Origin: Bacteroidia bacterium
Lineage (GTDB): Bacteria > Bacteroidota > Bacteroidia > Cytophagales > Cyclobacteriaceae
Reading direction: 5' to 3'
Assembly (NCBI GenBank): GCA_030425425.1
Contig: JAUIAO010000001.1
Coordinates: 1-64,000, forward strand
DNA: 64,000 nucleotides
Notes under the pieces: generated by a model
Told to the model about the DNA's origin: nothing
Seen by the model: only the letters and a program-made list of their open reading frames with translations
The model's database searches: none
Translations under genes and position numbers: made by a program
Shown here: piece by piece, positions 26,389-34,889 of the stretch
Position numbering within the stretch: position 1 is the first letter of the stretch
Layout: each line of letters starts with the position of its first letter

Positions 26389-27388
26389 TCCGAAAGCGAT
26401 AAAGATTAATTTTATAACGATCATTGCCGTTTACTTTTTAATATTAGTAGGCGGCATTGTTCGAAGTATGGGGGCGGGAATGGGATGTCCTGATTGGCCT
26501 AAATGCTTTGGTGAATATATTCCTCCTACATCAAGTGCAGATCTTCCTGAGGATTATCAAGATATGTATTTGGAGAAGCGATTACAGAAAAACCAAAGGT
26601 TATCTGGTGTTTTAGATAACTTGGGTTTTAGTCAGCTTTCTAAAAAGGTATTGAGTGATACTAAGGTGACAGAGGCAACTTTCTTCGATGTGCATAAGGC
26701 CTGGACTGAATATGTTAATAGGTTAATTGGTGTAGTTATTGGTTTTTTAATTGTCCTTAATACGTTTTTTGCTTTTTCATATAGAAAAGAAAAATTATCT
26801 GTTACTCTTATTGCCGTGGCATCTGTGATATTGGTTTTGTTTCAAGGCTGGATTGGTTCATTAGTAGTTTCTACAAACCTGATTCCGGGATTCATATCTT
26901 TTCATATGGTGTTAGCAATTTTATTAGTAGGGTTATTGTTGATTCAACGTCATTGGATGATAGATAAGCGCAAATTGAATGTACAAGGAAGATATATATT
27001 GATTACGCTATTGATATTGTTTGCAATACAAATTCTACTTGGAGTACAAGTTCGAGAGCAGATTGATTTGATTAGTTCCACAACAGAGACATTAAGGAGT
27101 ACATGGATTGGTGAATTGGGTACTGTTTTCTATGTACACAGGTCCTATAGTATTTTGCTGGTAGTGGGCATAGGATATCTATTGTATATCAATATGAAAA
27201 AAAATAATATGAATTGGTTATTGTATGCCCTTGGAGCAGTTGTTGTTGCTGAGGTGGTAATGGGAGCCATATTGAGTTATTTTAGTATGCCGGTGCTTGT
27301 GCAGCCTTTACATTTATTGTTGGCCACCCTGGCATTTGGAATATTGTTCTATTTGTATTTAAATACTGGATTAAAGTCTAAATATTGA
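26378..27388 (+). CDS. ctaA: heme A synthase, COX15/CtaA family
   Basis: A 336-residue membrane protein with eight helices that oxidises the C8 methyl group of heme O to give heme A for the oxidase. Family marks: GGIVRSMGAGMGCPDWPKCFG (helix 1 end; conserved CPDWPxCxG), HKAWTEYVNRLIGVVIG (heme ligand His), LVVSTNLIPGFISFHMVLA (second His) and a repeat of the same fold in the C-terminal half (VHRSYSILLVVG, PVLVQPLHLLLA). It overlaps coxA by 11 bases and shares a base with ctaB, so the pair is co-translated. Confidence 0.93.
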   Translation: MRSNPKAIKINFITIIAVYFLILVGGIVRSMGAGMGCPDWPKCFGEYIPPTSSADLPEDYQDMYLEKRLQKNQRLSGVLDNLGFSQLSKKVLSDTKVTEATFFDVHKAWTEYVNRLIGVVIGFLIVLNTFFAFSYRKEKLSVTLIAVASVILVLFQGWIGSLVVSTNLIPGFISFHMVLAILLVGLLLIQRHWMIDKRKLNVQGRYILITLLILFAIQILLGVQVREQIDLISSTTETLRSTWIGELGTVFYVHRSYSILLVVGIGYLLYINMKKNNMNWLLYALGAVVVAEVVMGAILSYFSMPVLVQPLHLLLATLAFGILFYLYLNTGLKSKY

Positions 27389-28275
27389 TGCAAGCAGTTA
27401 GTGTCGTAAATATTTGCTTTTCAGAAAGAATTCGTTGTTATTATGAATTGGTAAAATTCAGACTGTCGTTTACTGTTGCGTTTAGTTGTGGTTTTGGATA
27501 TTTACTAGGTGCACGAGGTAGTATTGAATGGATGCATTTTGGATGGCTTGTGCAAGGTGGATTTTTAATTTCGGGAAGTTCCATAGTGATCAACCAAATT
27601 ATTGAAAAGGATTTTGATAAAATCATGAAAAGAACACAGAACAGACCGCTACCAACCGGGAGGTTGTCTGTATTGGAAGCAAAGATTTTTTCATTATCTA
27701 TTGGTTCTCTAGGTCTTTTAATATTAATCGCTCAAACTAATATACTTACCGTTACATTATCCATTCTATCAATGGTGTTATATTCCTTCGTTTATACTCC
27801 ACTCAAAAGAGTCGGGCCTATTGCAGTATTCGTAGGAGCAATTCCCGGAGCACTGCCACCATTATTGGGGTGGGTAGCAGCCACAGGATCTATTTCACAT
27901 GAGGCATTGATAATTTTTGGCATACAGTTTATCTGGCAATTTCCGCACTTTTGGGCGATAGCATGGTTAGCTGACGAAGACTATAAAAAAGCAGGGTTCA
28001 AATTATTACCCGGTGGTGGTAAGCAGGATTTGAATACAGCTATTAATATAATGATTTATACATTGTTTTTATTGCCACTTGGTTTGTTACCTACATATTT
28101 TGGTTTAGTGGGAATTACAAGTGGAGTAGTCGCGACAATCTGTGGAGTATTATTTCTATCTCAGACATTCTCATTAATGAAAGATTACTCCAGAAAATCA
28201 GCACTGAGAATTATGTATGGATCGTTCATCTACCTACCGATTGTTCAAATAGCATTCTTAATTGATAAAATATAA
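27388..28275 (+). CDS. ctaB: protoheme IX farnesyltransferase (heme O synthase)
   Basis: A UbiA-family prenyltransferase of 295 residues with about nine helices that attaches the farnesyl tail to heme B. The first Asp-rich motif reads NQIIEKDFDKIMKRTQNRPL (N-x-x-x-D-x-x-x-D with KRTxxRPLP) and the second is ADEDYKKAGFKLLP. The phrase LPPLLGWVAATGS is characteristic. The ATG at 27388 overlaps the heme A synthase stop; a TTG one codon earlier is possible but less likely. Confidence 0.95.
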   Translation: MQAVSVVNICFSERIRCYYELVKFRLSFTVAFSCGFGYLLGARGSIEWMHFGWLVQGGFLISGSSIVINQIIEKDFDKIMKRTQNRPLPTGRLSVLEAKIFSLSIGSLGLLILIAQTNILTVTLSILSMVLYSFVYTPLKRVGPIAVFVGAIPGALPPLLGWVAATGSISHEALIIFGIQFIWQFPHFWAIAWLADEDYKKAGFKLLPGGGKQDLNTAINIMIYTLFLLPLGLLPTYFGLVGITSGVVATICGVLFLSQTFSLMKDYSRKSALRIMYGSFIYLPIVQIAFLIDKI

Positions 28276-28276
28276 C

Positions 28277-28858
28277 ATGGATAGAGCAGCGGATATACCG
28301 ATGGGATCAGTGAGGGTGAAGTCAATGCACCCGCAGAAATTTGCTATGTGGCTTTTTATCATTTCTGTTTTGATGATTTTTATATCGTTGAGCAGTGCAT
28401 ATATTGTGAAAAAAGCTGAAGGTGACTGGTTGATTTTTAAATTTCCAGAATTCTTTAAAGTCACTTCATTGGTCATTGTAATTAGTAGTGTAACCATGCA
28501 CTTGGCTTACTTAGCAGCTAAAAAGAATAATCTGTTATTATTGAGAATTTACTTAGGAACCACCGGGTTGTTAGCTGTTGGGTTTTTAATTGGTCAAATT
28601 CTTAGTTGGAATGAGTTGGTTACCCAGGATGTTTTTTTTGTTGGGAATGTCGCTGGGTCATTTATTTACATATTTACTGGATTGCATGGTTTGCATTTGG
28701 TCGGTGGAATTATTTTCTTGGGAGTCGTATTGATTAATGCATTTAGATACAAAGTACATTCTAAAAGCCTGGCGCAAATAGAGATATGTGCTACTTATTG
28801 GCACTTCTTAGGTGGCCTTTGGCTTTACTTATATCTATTTTTACTTTTGAATAACTAA
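28277..28858 (+). CDS. cytochrome c oxidase subunit III, first copy
   Basis: A 193-residue heme-copper oxidase subunit III-like protein with five helices. The family signature is in the C-terminal half: FIYIFTGLHGLHLVGGIIFLG and the closing ICATYWHFLGGLWLYLYLFL. It starts at the ATG two bases after ctaB; the in-frame TTG at 28262 inside ctaB is less likely. A second, slightly longer subunit III follows after 19 bases. Two adjacent subunit III genes are common in this phylum, and their division of labour is unclear. Confidence 0.9.
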   Translation: MDRAADIPMGSVRVKSMHPQKFAMWLFIISVLMIFISLSSAYIVKKAEGDWLIFKFPEFFKVTSLVIVISSVTMHLAYLAAKKNNLLLLRIYLGTTGLLAVGFLIGQILSWNELVTQDVFFVGNVAGSFIYIFTGLHGLHLVGGIIFLGVVLINAFRYKVHSKSLAQIEICATYWHFLGGLWLYLYLFLLLNN

Positions 28859-28877
28859 AACCTACATACTCGAAACA

Positions 28878-29594
28878 ATGTCAAATACTTTAGCCGTAGA
28901 ACAATCTACACAGAGCCCATGGAGAGGTGGTGTAGCACCTATGAAGGCTAGCTATGGAAAACTAATGATGTGGTTTTTCTTGCTCTCTGATGCCTTTACT
29001 TTTTCAGCATTATTGATCACATATGGAATGATAAGATATAGTCATCCTGCATATGAGGGAGTGATAGCTGACTTTACGTTTTCACAAGAATACTGGCCAA
29101 TACCTGAAAAAGTGTTTGATGCAGTTCCATTCTTACATGGAGTTCACCTTCCACTTGTTTTTGTGGGAATTATGACTTTCATTCTTATTCTAAGTAGTGT
29201 GACAATGGTACTGGCGGTTGAAGCAGGGCACAGAATGGATAGAAAAGCTGTTGAAAAATGGATGCTTTGGACGATAGTTGGAGGTTTGACTTTTCTTGGG
29301 TGCCAGGCTTGGGAATGGACCCACTTTATTAATGGAACAGGAGGCGGTGGCGCCAGCCTTACTTGGAATGAATACGGTCCTTCGAATTTTGCGGCTTTAT
29401 TCTTTTTTATCACTGGTTTTCACGGGTTCCACGTATTTAGTGGAGTAGTTATCAACTTTATCATCTTTTACCAGACAGTCGTAGGTATTTTAGAGAAAAG
29501 AGGACATTACGAAATGGTAGAGAAAGTTGGACTTTACTGGCACTTTGTCGATCTGGTATGGGTGTTTGTGTTTACATTCTTCTATCTCGTTTAA
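28878..29594 (+). CDS. coxC: cytochrome c oxidase subunit III, second copy
   Basis: A 238-residue subunit III with five or six helices. Conserved segments: GKLMMWFFLLSDAFTFSALL, FFFITGFHGFHVFSGVVINF and VGLYWHFVDLVWVFVFTFFY. Compared with the first copy it has a longer central loop (about residues 150-170, glycine-rich NGTGGGGASLTWNEYG). It supports the catalytic core and proton uptake. The gene lies between the first copy and the subunit IV gene with short spacers, fitting one operon. Confidence 0.93.
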   Translation: MSNTLAVEQSTQSPWRGGVAPMKASYGKLMMWFFLLSDAFTFSALLITYGMIRYSHPAYEGVIADFTFSQEYWPIPEKVFDAVPFLHGVHLPLVFVGIMTFILILSSVTMVLAVEAGHRMDRKAVEKWMLWTIVGGLTFLGCQAWEWTHFINGTGGGGASLTWNEYGPSNFAALFFFITGFHGFHVFSGVVINFIIFYQTVVGILEKRGHYEMVEKVGLYWHFVDLVWVFVFTFFYLV

Positions 29595-29612
29595 TCCCTA
29601 AATAACAATACA

Positions 29613-29936
29613 ATGGAGCAAGAAACTACTCAAGTGCAGGTAATTCCTGCAGACAAAGAGAAAATAAGAAAAATAGTAAGAGTGGCTGTGATTCTAGGTT
29701 TGGTTACGGCAATAGAATTCGTAATAGCTTTTACTTTAGGTCACAGTGGATTTAGGACATTTTTATTCATTGCTTTAACGATTGTAAAGGCATTCTACAT
29801 CGTGGCAGAATTCATGCATTTGGGACATGAGAGAAAATCTTTGATTATGTCGATTTTACTGCCCTTGATGTTTGTGGTCTTTCTGATTGCAATATTGATT
29901 TATCAGGGCGGGGCATTATTCGAATTATTATATTAA
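29613..29936 (+). CDS. cytochrome c oxidase subunit IV
   Basis: A 107-residue protein with three helices of the prokaryotic subunit IV family (caa3-type CtaF-like). The middle segment TIVKAFYIVAEFMHLGHERK is the family mark. It is the last structural subunit before a strong terminator hairpin at 29955, so the main oxidase transcript probably ends here. Confidence 0.88.
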   Translation: MEQETTQVQVIPADKEKIRKIVRVAVILGLVTAIEFVIAFTLGHSGFRTFLFIALTIVKAFYIVAEFMHLGHERKSLIMSILLPLMFVVFLIAILIYQGGALFELLY

Positions 29937-29954
29937 GAAAATTGAACTTCAGTG

Positions 29955-29988
29955 AAAATCATGTTCGTTTTGGGCATGATTTTTTTTT
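29955..29988 (+). terminator. terminator after the oxidase subunit genes
   Basis: A 9-bp perfect stem (29955-29963 with 29975-29983), an 11-base loop and a run of T to 29988. It separates the structural oxidase genes from the SCO-like and DUF420 genes, so the latter are expressed by read-through or their own promoter. Confidence 0.8.
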
Positions 29989-29996
29989 GATTAATT

Positions 29997-30416
29997 ATGA
30001 ACAAAAAGGCGATATCTATTGTATTCATGGTGATCATTTTTGGTCTCCCAGTAAGTTGGTATTTGTTTCTTCAATTTTTCGGTGAGAACAAATTTGACCT
30101 GCCTCTGATTGAAAAATGGACGAGTGAATGTGATCCTGAATTGAAATCTGTTGTGGTCATCAATAAAGGTTCGGTAGTTCAGCATCCGAATGAAATGTCA
30201 ATTATAACAGAGAAACTGAACAACCAGTCTATTTTGACATTGCATCTAGTTGATGCTGATACATGCAATCTGGACAGTGATATCTATTTAATAGATCAGT
30301 CAGGGCAAGTAAGAGGTAAGTATGAAATGAATCGAGAGGAAGTGGATCGTTTTGAAGCTGAAGTGGATATTTATATTTTGAATACAACAAATGGAACAAG
30401 TATTAAAGGACAATAA
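29997..30416 (+). CDS. degenerate SCO1/SenC-like protein
   Basis: A 139-residue protein with one N-terminal membrane helix (about 6-27) followed by FFGENKFDLPL, the start seen in SCO-type copper chaperones of Bacteroidota, then a shortened thioredoxin-like domain with YLIDQSGQVRGKYE near its end. The copper-binding CxxxC motif of SCO proteins is missing; only two isolated cysteines remain (in SECDPEL and DTCNLD), and it is about 80 residues shorter than usual. It sits where a SCO gene is normally found, between oxidase subunits and DUF420. It may be a decayed or repurposed SCO protein. The family link rests on the N-terminus and position. Confidence 0.6.
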   Translation: MNKKAISIVFMVIIFGLPVSWYLFLQFFGENKFDLPLIEKWTSECDPELKSVVVINKGSVVQHPNEMSIITEKLNNQSILTLHLVDADTCNLDSDIYLIDQSGQVRGKYEMNREEVDRFEAEVDIYILNTTNGTSIKGQ

Positions 30417-30972
30417 GTCTTATCTAAGATTAATCACAGCTTTTTCAATTGCTATCCCAATCGTGGTAGCCATTTTATTGTTCATGCCATTCAAGATTGG
30501 TTCTGGTGAAATGGCGTGGATAAAAATGTTGCCATCTTTAAACGCAGTACTAAATTCATCCACAGCTATCATTTTATTACTAGCTCTTTGGGCTGTTAAA
30601 TCAAACCGTATACAATTGCACAAGAACCTAATGTTTAGTGCATTGACATTGGGTACCCTTTTTCTAATTTCTTATGTGATTTATCACTCCTCTGCAATAT
30701 CAGTAAAGTTTGGCGATGCGGATCACAATGGAGTGCTATCTGAGGCAGAGCGGCTAGCAGTAGGTGGAATGCGAACTGTCTATCTCATCGTTTTATTGTC
30801 TCATATTGCTTTGTCTATAGTGGTTGTCCCTTTTGTTCTGCTTGCTTTTTACAGAGCACTCACGGGCAATATTACCAAACACAAAAAGATTGTAAAATTT
30901 ACTTTTCCTATTTGGCTTTATGTTTCCATAACGGGAGTCATTGTTTATTTACTGATTAGTCCTTATTATTGA
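30391..30972 (+). CDS. DUF420 membrane protein with an EF-hand loop
   Basis: A 193-residue protein of the DUF420 (YozB-like) family with five helices (about 13-33, 48-68, 80-99, 128-150, 167-190); members accompany cytochrome oxidase genes and probably help its assembly. The loop between helices 3 and 4 contains DADHNGVLSEAE (residues 109-120), a complete 12-residue EF-hand calcium loop (D1, D3, N5, G6, L8, E12). Conserved His residues at IYHSS and LLSHIALS fit the family. The gene overlaps the SCO-like gene by 26 bases and the next gene by 4. Confidence 0.88.
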   Translation: MEQVLKDNKSYLRLITAFSIAIPIVVAILLFMPFKIGSGEMAWIKMLPSLNAVLNSSTAIILLLALWAVKSNRIQLHKNLMFSALTLGTLFLISYVIYHSSAISVKFGDADHNGVLSEAERLAVGGMRTVYLIVLLSHIALSIVVVPFVLLAFYRALTGNITKHKKIVKFTFPIWLYVSITGVIVYLLISPYY

Positions 30973-31241
30973 TCGTGTTGAGTAAAATTTCAAAGATTCT
31001 AGTTTTTGTATTTATTGTACTATCACCAATTGTAGTAGATGCTCAATGTGCCATGTGTCGTACACAGGTAGTCAACAACGTAAGCCATGGTGAGACCAAT
31101 CTTGCGGCAGGCCTGAACCTTGGTATTATGTACTTATTTTTTGCTCCTTATCTATTTTTGGGAGTAATTGCTTTCTTATGGTATAAAAAGGCCAAGGTAA
31201 AACCGAAAACGAAAAGCGTACTGGAGCGAATCAAGTCCTAA
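30969..31241 (+). CDS. small membrane protein with N-terminal CAMCR motif
   Basis: A 90-residue protein with a signal-like first helix (about 6-24), the motif AQCAMCRTQVVNN right after the predicted cleavage site, a second helix (about 50-70) and a basic tail. No ATG is available; TTG at 30969 (overlapping the DUF420 stop) or GTG at 30975 are the possible starts. The two cysteines exposed at the outer face and the place at the end of an oxidase assembly cluster suggest a role in redox or metal handling. I do not know a name for the family. Confidence 0.75.
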   Translation: MIVLSKISKILVFVFIVLSPIVVDAQCAMCRTQVVNNVSHGETNLAAGLNLGIMYLFFAPYLFLGVIAFLWYKKAKVKPKTKSVLERIKS

Positions 31242-31310
31242 ACGCGACTAAGGTAATATTTTTACTGCTTCTTGATATTTTTCTATATCTTCCATTAAGA
31301 GGTTAATGTC

Positions 31311-34300
31311 ATGGGTGAAATCAAAACTTATTTATGGGTTTTTGGGATTTTTTGTGCTATTGCACTCTTTTGGACATCACGCCTATGGCCGGCTACTCAA
31401 GTAGTAAGCGAAATTGAAGAAAATCTGGCAGATCGATTAATCGCGCAAGATTCTGACCTTAAGGATTTCCAAACCGAATTTTCGGAATATACCAATCCAT
31501 TTGCGATTAATCATGATGTCACTTTTAGCAAGCGTGTATTTCTAAATGGACAACTCATATATTGGACTGACAATCAATACTTTCCAGAATATGCTGACCT
31601 CAAAAGAGAGGATAGTCTGTTTTTCTTTGAAAATAGGCTTGGTAAATGGGTCGTAAAAAGGAATGATTTACCAGCGGATCAAAGTCTAATAGAGATATTT
31701 TCCATTTTGCCATTGAAGAATCAGCCACCTGTGAGTAACCAGTATCTGCAAGATGAGCTTAATCCAAAACTGTTTGGTGGTTTTAATATCGAAATTCGAA
31801 ATGATGGGACTTACCAGATTAGGTATAAAGGAATCGATCTGTTCACAATATCTGTCAATCCGCAATCAACGATCATAAGAGAGCAGATCTCATTTATGTT
31901 GTTGACCTTTTTAGTCACTTTGATCTTTATACTCGGGATAAAGTATAAGCTTTTAGACAATTGGTTGCTTTTAATCGCTTCTATGCTAATGATCAGATTG
32001 ATCATTTATTTTTATACTAGCACACAAGTCAATCTGTGGAAAATGTTTAATCCAGTTGTTTTCACAACCGGTTTTTTGAATCCTACACTTGGTGACTTTT
32101 TCCTCAATCAGCTCCTGGTTTTTGTTTTTCTCTTGTATGCTTTTCTCAGGATAGATTCGGTAAAAATATATTTCGAGAAATTCAAAGCTAAAATATGGTT
32201 TATAGGGTTGGTAGTGATATTAAATCTCTTAGCTGTACACTTTTTGTATAACAACATATGGTCTTTACTGGAGCACTCGCAAATTGGAATTGATATCAGT
32301 CAATCAGTCAGTTTCGATCATTTTAGGATAGTCGCGTACCTTAGTATTTTATTTAATGCTTTTTCGTTTTTGTTGGTTTATACGATTTCCCAGGCTGTGC
32401 TTAAACCTTCTGCATCCATCAGAAAAACCATTTTTGTATTATTTACTGTAATCGCGATAGCTGTATTTTTCCTAGGGAGTTATTCAGTGGTTGTTTACAC
32501 AATGTCATTTGTTGTGCTTTGGATTATTGTGGATTTGTTCAAGCTCAATCAATATTTAAACCGAATTAGCTATCTGTCTTTTGTATATCTGGTGGTGGTA
32601 TTTGTACAAATCTCAATCGTAGCAGGAACGGCAATTTACAAGCATCAGGAAAAGGATGATTTAATCACTAAACAAAAGTTTGTGAATCATCTGCTGATCA
32701 AAAATGATATTCTCGGAGAGTATTATTTGAATGAAATCAAGAAGGATATCGAACAAGATCGGTTTATCCGAACTCGAATGATGAGTAAAGTTTTGGCTAG
32801 ACAAAACATCAAGGATAAAATCATGCGCCAGTATTTTACCAGCTACTTCAATAAGTATCAGGTGGATATTCTACTTTTTGATAAAGATGGAATTCCACTG
32901 GAGATTGACAATGCGATGAACTATCAGTCAAAAATTGTGGAACTGGAGAGAGATTTTGAAGAGACTGATTATGATGGGATATATTTAAATACCCTCGATA
33001 GCGCTAATAGTCTAACGAAATATGCCTGTACAATTGAAATTGGAGCATATAACAGAACAGTAGGACACATTGTATTTGACTTAACACTGAAGAAGTTTAT
33101 ACCTGAAAGTGTTTTTCCGGAATTGCTATTGGAAAGTAAATATTATCTAAGCAATGAATATGACTTCAATTATGTAGTCTACAGAGAAAATGAATTACTC
33201 TACAAGCAGGGGAACTTCAATCCAGAAAATCAGATTAATACTGCAGATCTCAATAACCCGGCTTTATATGAAAACGGGATTGAAAGGCGTGGTTTGCATC
33301 TTTATGGTTTTAAGACCAGTGATGGCAGAAATATCGTAGTGGTTTCTGATACTTACACCGCAGAGGCCTTTTTGGCCAATGTAAGTTTCTTTTTCATGGT
33401 CTTTGTTTTTTGTGTTGGACTGGCATTTGTCATTTTGAGTTTATTCATTCCTAGAGCAAGGCTGAACCTTTCTACTAAAATTCAGTTGTTTCTGGGGATT
33501 TCTTTTGCACTTCCACTATTGATTGTGATTATCGCACTCAACAAAACACTCAATGATTCATACAGAGATGAGATAGACCGAAGCTATCAGAAGACTAGTT
33601 TGAATTTGGCTGAAAATCTTATTGATGTTACTGAAGCATTTTATAATAATAAGATTAATAGGGATCAACTCGCTAATTTGGTTGTTCAGGCAGCATCGTT
33701 ATTACAAAGTGATGTGAATATATATGACCAAAATGGCGAACTAACAGTCACTTCACAGCCAGAGATTTTTAATGCCCGATTGCTTTCAGAACTCATAGAC
33801 CCTGCGGCCTTCAATAAGATCAAGTACAAAAGAGAACAAAGTCTGATATCAGAATCGTCAATTGGGACTTTGGATTTCAAGACCTCTTATGTAGGTATCA
33901 GGTCTTATACAGATGGACGTTTATTGGCCATTTTGTCGGTTCCATATTTTGATTCTAAAAACCATCTAAAACGACAACAGATAGACGTTTTCGATAATCT
34001 CATCATCATTTTCTCATCCATATTTTTTGTATTTCTGGTAGGAGGTAATGTCATTATCATTCAATTGGTGAAGCCATTGAAAAGCTTGGGAAGTAAGCTG
34101 CGTGAAACGAGTTTGCAAGAAATCAACCAACCAATAATCTACGAAAGTGATGATGAGATTGGCAGTCTCGTATCAGAATACAATGCCATGTTGGTAAAGC
34201 TTGAGGATAGTAAGGAAGCACTGGCACAAAGCCAGAAAGAGTCTGCCTGGAAGGAAATAGCACGTCAGGTTGCGCATGAGATAAAGAACCCGCTAACACC

Positions 34301-34889
34301 CATGCGCCTAAAGATTCAGCAAATGATGAGGAATAATGAATCAGACACCAAGATGTATTCTACATGTGAGTCTCTTATTACACAAGTAGACTCACTGAGT
34401 AGTATTGCCGATTCTTTTTCTGAATTTGCAAAAATGCCGGCACCAAATAACGAAGTAGTAGAGATAGTTTCATTGATCAATCGTACGCTGGATTTATATC
34501 ACAGTTCGGAAGTAAGAATCAAGAAAAATATGACATCTGAGCGTATTCATGTTTTTTTAGATCCCAATATATTCAGTCGGTCAATCACGAATGTTTTTCT
34601 TAATGCAATTCAGGCTCACGACGAATCAACAATGCCCGTTGTTGAGATCAATGTTAGCGTGAATGGAAATAAGGCATTGATAGAAATCTCTGACCAGGGA
34701 AAGGGAATCTCCGAAGATCAAAAGGATAAGATTTTTACCCCGTATTTTAGCACCAAAGTATCTGGCAGTGGAATTGGATTGGCAGTCGTCAAAAAGAGTA
34801 TTGAAAACGCAGGAGGTAATATATGGTTTGAATCAAAAGAAGGGAAGGGGACAACTTTTTTCATCTCGCTTCCTCTTTATCACACTTAG
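31311..34889 (+). CDS. large NtrY-like membrane histidine kinase
   Basis: A 1192-residue sensor kinase. The N-terminal half is a membrane domain: one helix (about 7-28), then a cluster between about 195 and 455. Extracytoplasmic regions lie at about 460-690 and 755-890, with helices near 695-715, 730-750 and 895-920, and a HAMP-like segment (about 925-975). The phosphoacceptor is H989 in ARQVAHEIKNPLTPM, the NtrY-type spelling, and the ATPase domain has NVFLNAIQAH (N box), ISDQGKGIS (G1) and GSGIGLAVVKKSI (G2). No response regulator gene lies beside it, so its partner is unknown. Its last codons overlap the start of the next gene. Confidence 0.88.
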   Translation: MGEIKTYLWVFGIFCAIALFWTSRLWPATQVVSEIEENLADRLIAQDSDLKDFQTEFSEYTNPFAINHDVTFSKRVFLNGQLIYWTDNQYFPEYADLKREDSLFFFENRLGKWVVKRNDLPADQSLIEIFSILPLKNQPPVSNQYLQDELNPKLFGGFNIEIRNDGTYQIRYKGIDLFTISVNPQSTIIREQISFMLLTFLVTLIFILGIKYKLLDNWLLLIASMLMIRLIIYFYTSTQVNLWKMFNPVVFTTGFLNPTLGDFFLNQLLVFVFLLYAFLRIDSVKIYFEKFKAKIWFIGLVVILNLLAVHFLYNNIWSLLEHSQIGIDISQSVSFDHFRIVAYLSILFNAFSFLLVYTISQAVLKPSASIRKTIFVLFTVIAIAVFFLGSYSVVVYTMSFVVLWIIVDLFKLNQYLNRISYLSFVYLVVVFVQISIVAGTAIYKHQEKDDLITKQKFVNHLLIKNDILGEYYLNEIKKDIEQDRFIRTRMMSKVLARQNIKDKIMRQYFTSYFNKYQVDILLFDKDGIPLEIDNAMNYQSKIVELERDFEETDYDGIYLNTLDSANSLTKYACTIEIGAYNRTVGHIVFDLTLKKFIPESVFPELLLESKYYLSNEYDFNYVVYRENELLYKQGNFNPENQINTADLNNPALYENGIERRGLHLYGFKTSDGRNIVVVSDTYTAEAFLANVSFFFMVFVFCVGLAFVILSLFIPRARLNLSTKIQLFLGISFALPLLIVIIALNKTLNDSYRDEIDRSYQKTSLNLAENLIDVTEAFYNNKINRDQLANLVVQAASLLQSDVNIYDQNGELTVTSQPEIFNARLLSELIDPAAFNKIKYKREQSLISESSIGTLDFKTSYVGIRSYTDGRLLAILSVPYFDSKNHLKRQQIDVFDNLIIIFSSIFFVFLVGGNVIIIQLVKPLKSLGSKLRETSLQEINQPIIYESDDEIGSLVSEYNAMLVKLEDSKEALAQSQKESAWKEIARQVAHEIKNPLTPMRLKIQQMMRNNESDTKMYSTCESLITQVDSLSSIADSFSEFAKMPAPNNEVVEIVSLINRTLDLYHSSEVRIKKNMTSERIHVFLDPNIFSRSITNVFLNAIQAHDESTMPVVEINVSVNGNKALIEISDQGKGISEDQKDKIFTPYFSTKVSGSGIGLAVVKKSIENAGGNIWFESKEGKGTTFFISLPLYHT

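Noticed and set aside
28277-29594. Duplicate subunit III genes as a recent tandem duplication
   Set aside because: The two proteins differ in length and share only family-level motifs; paired subunit III genes are usual in this phylum.
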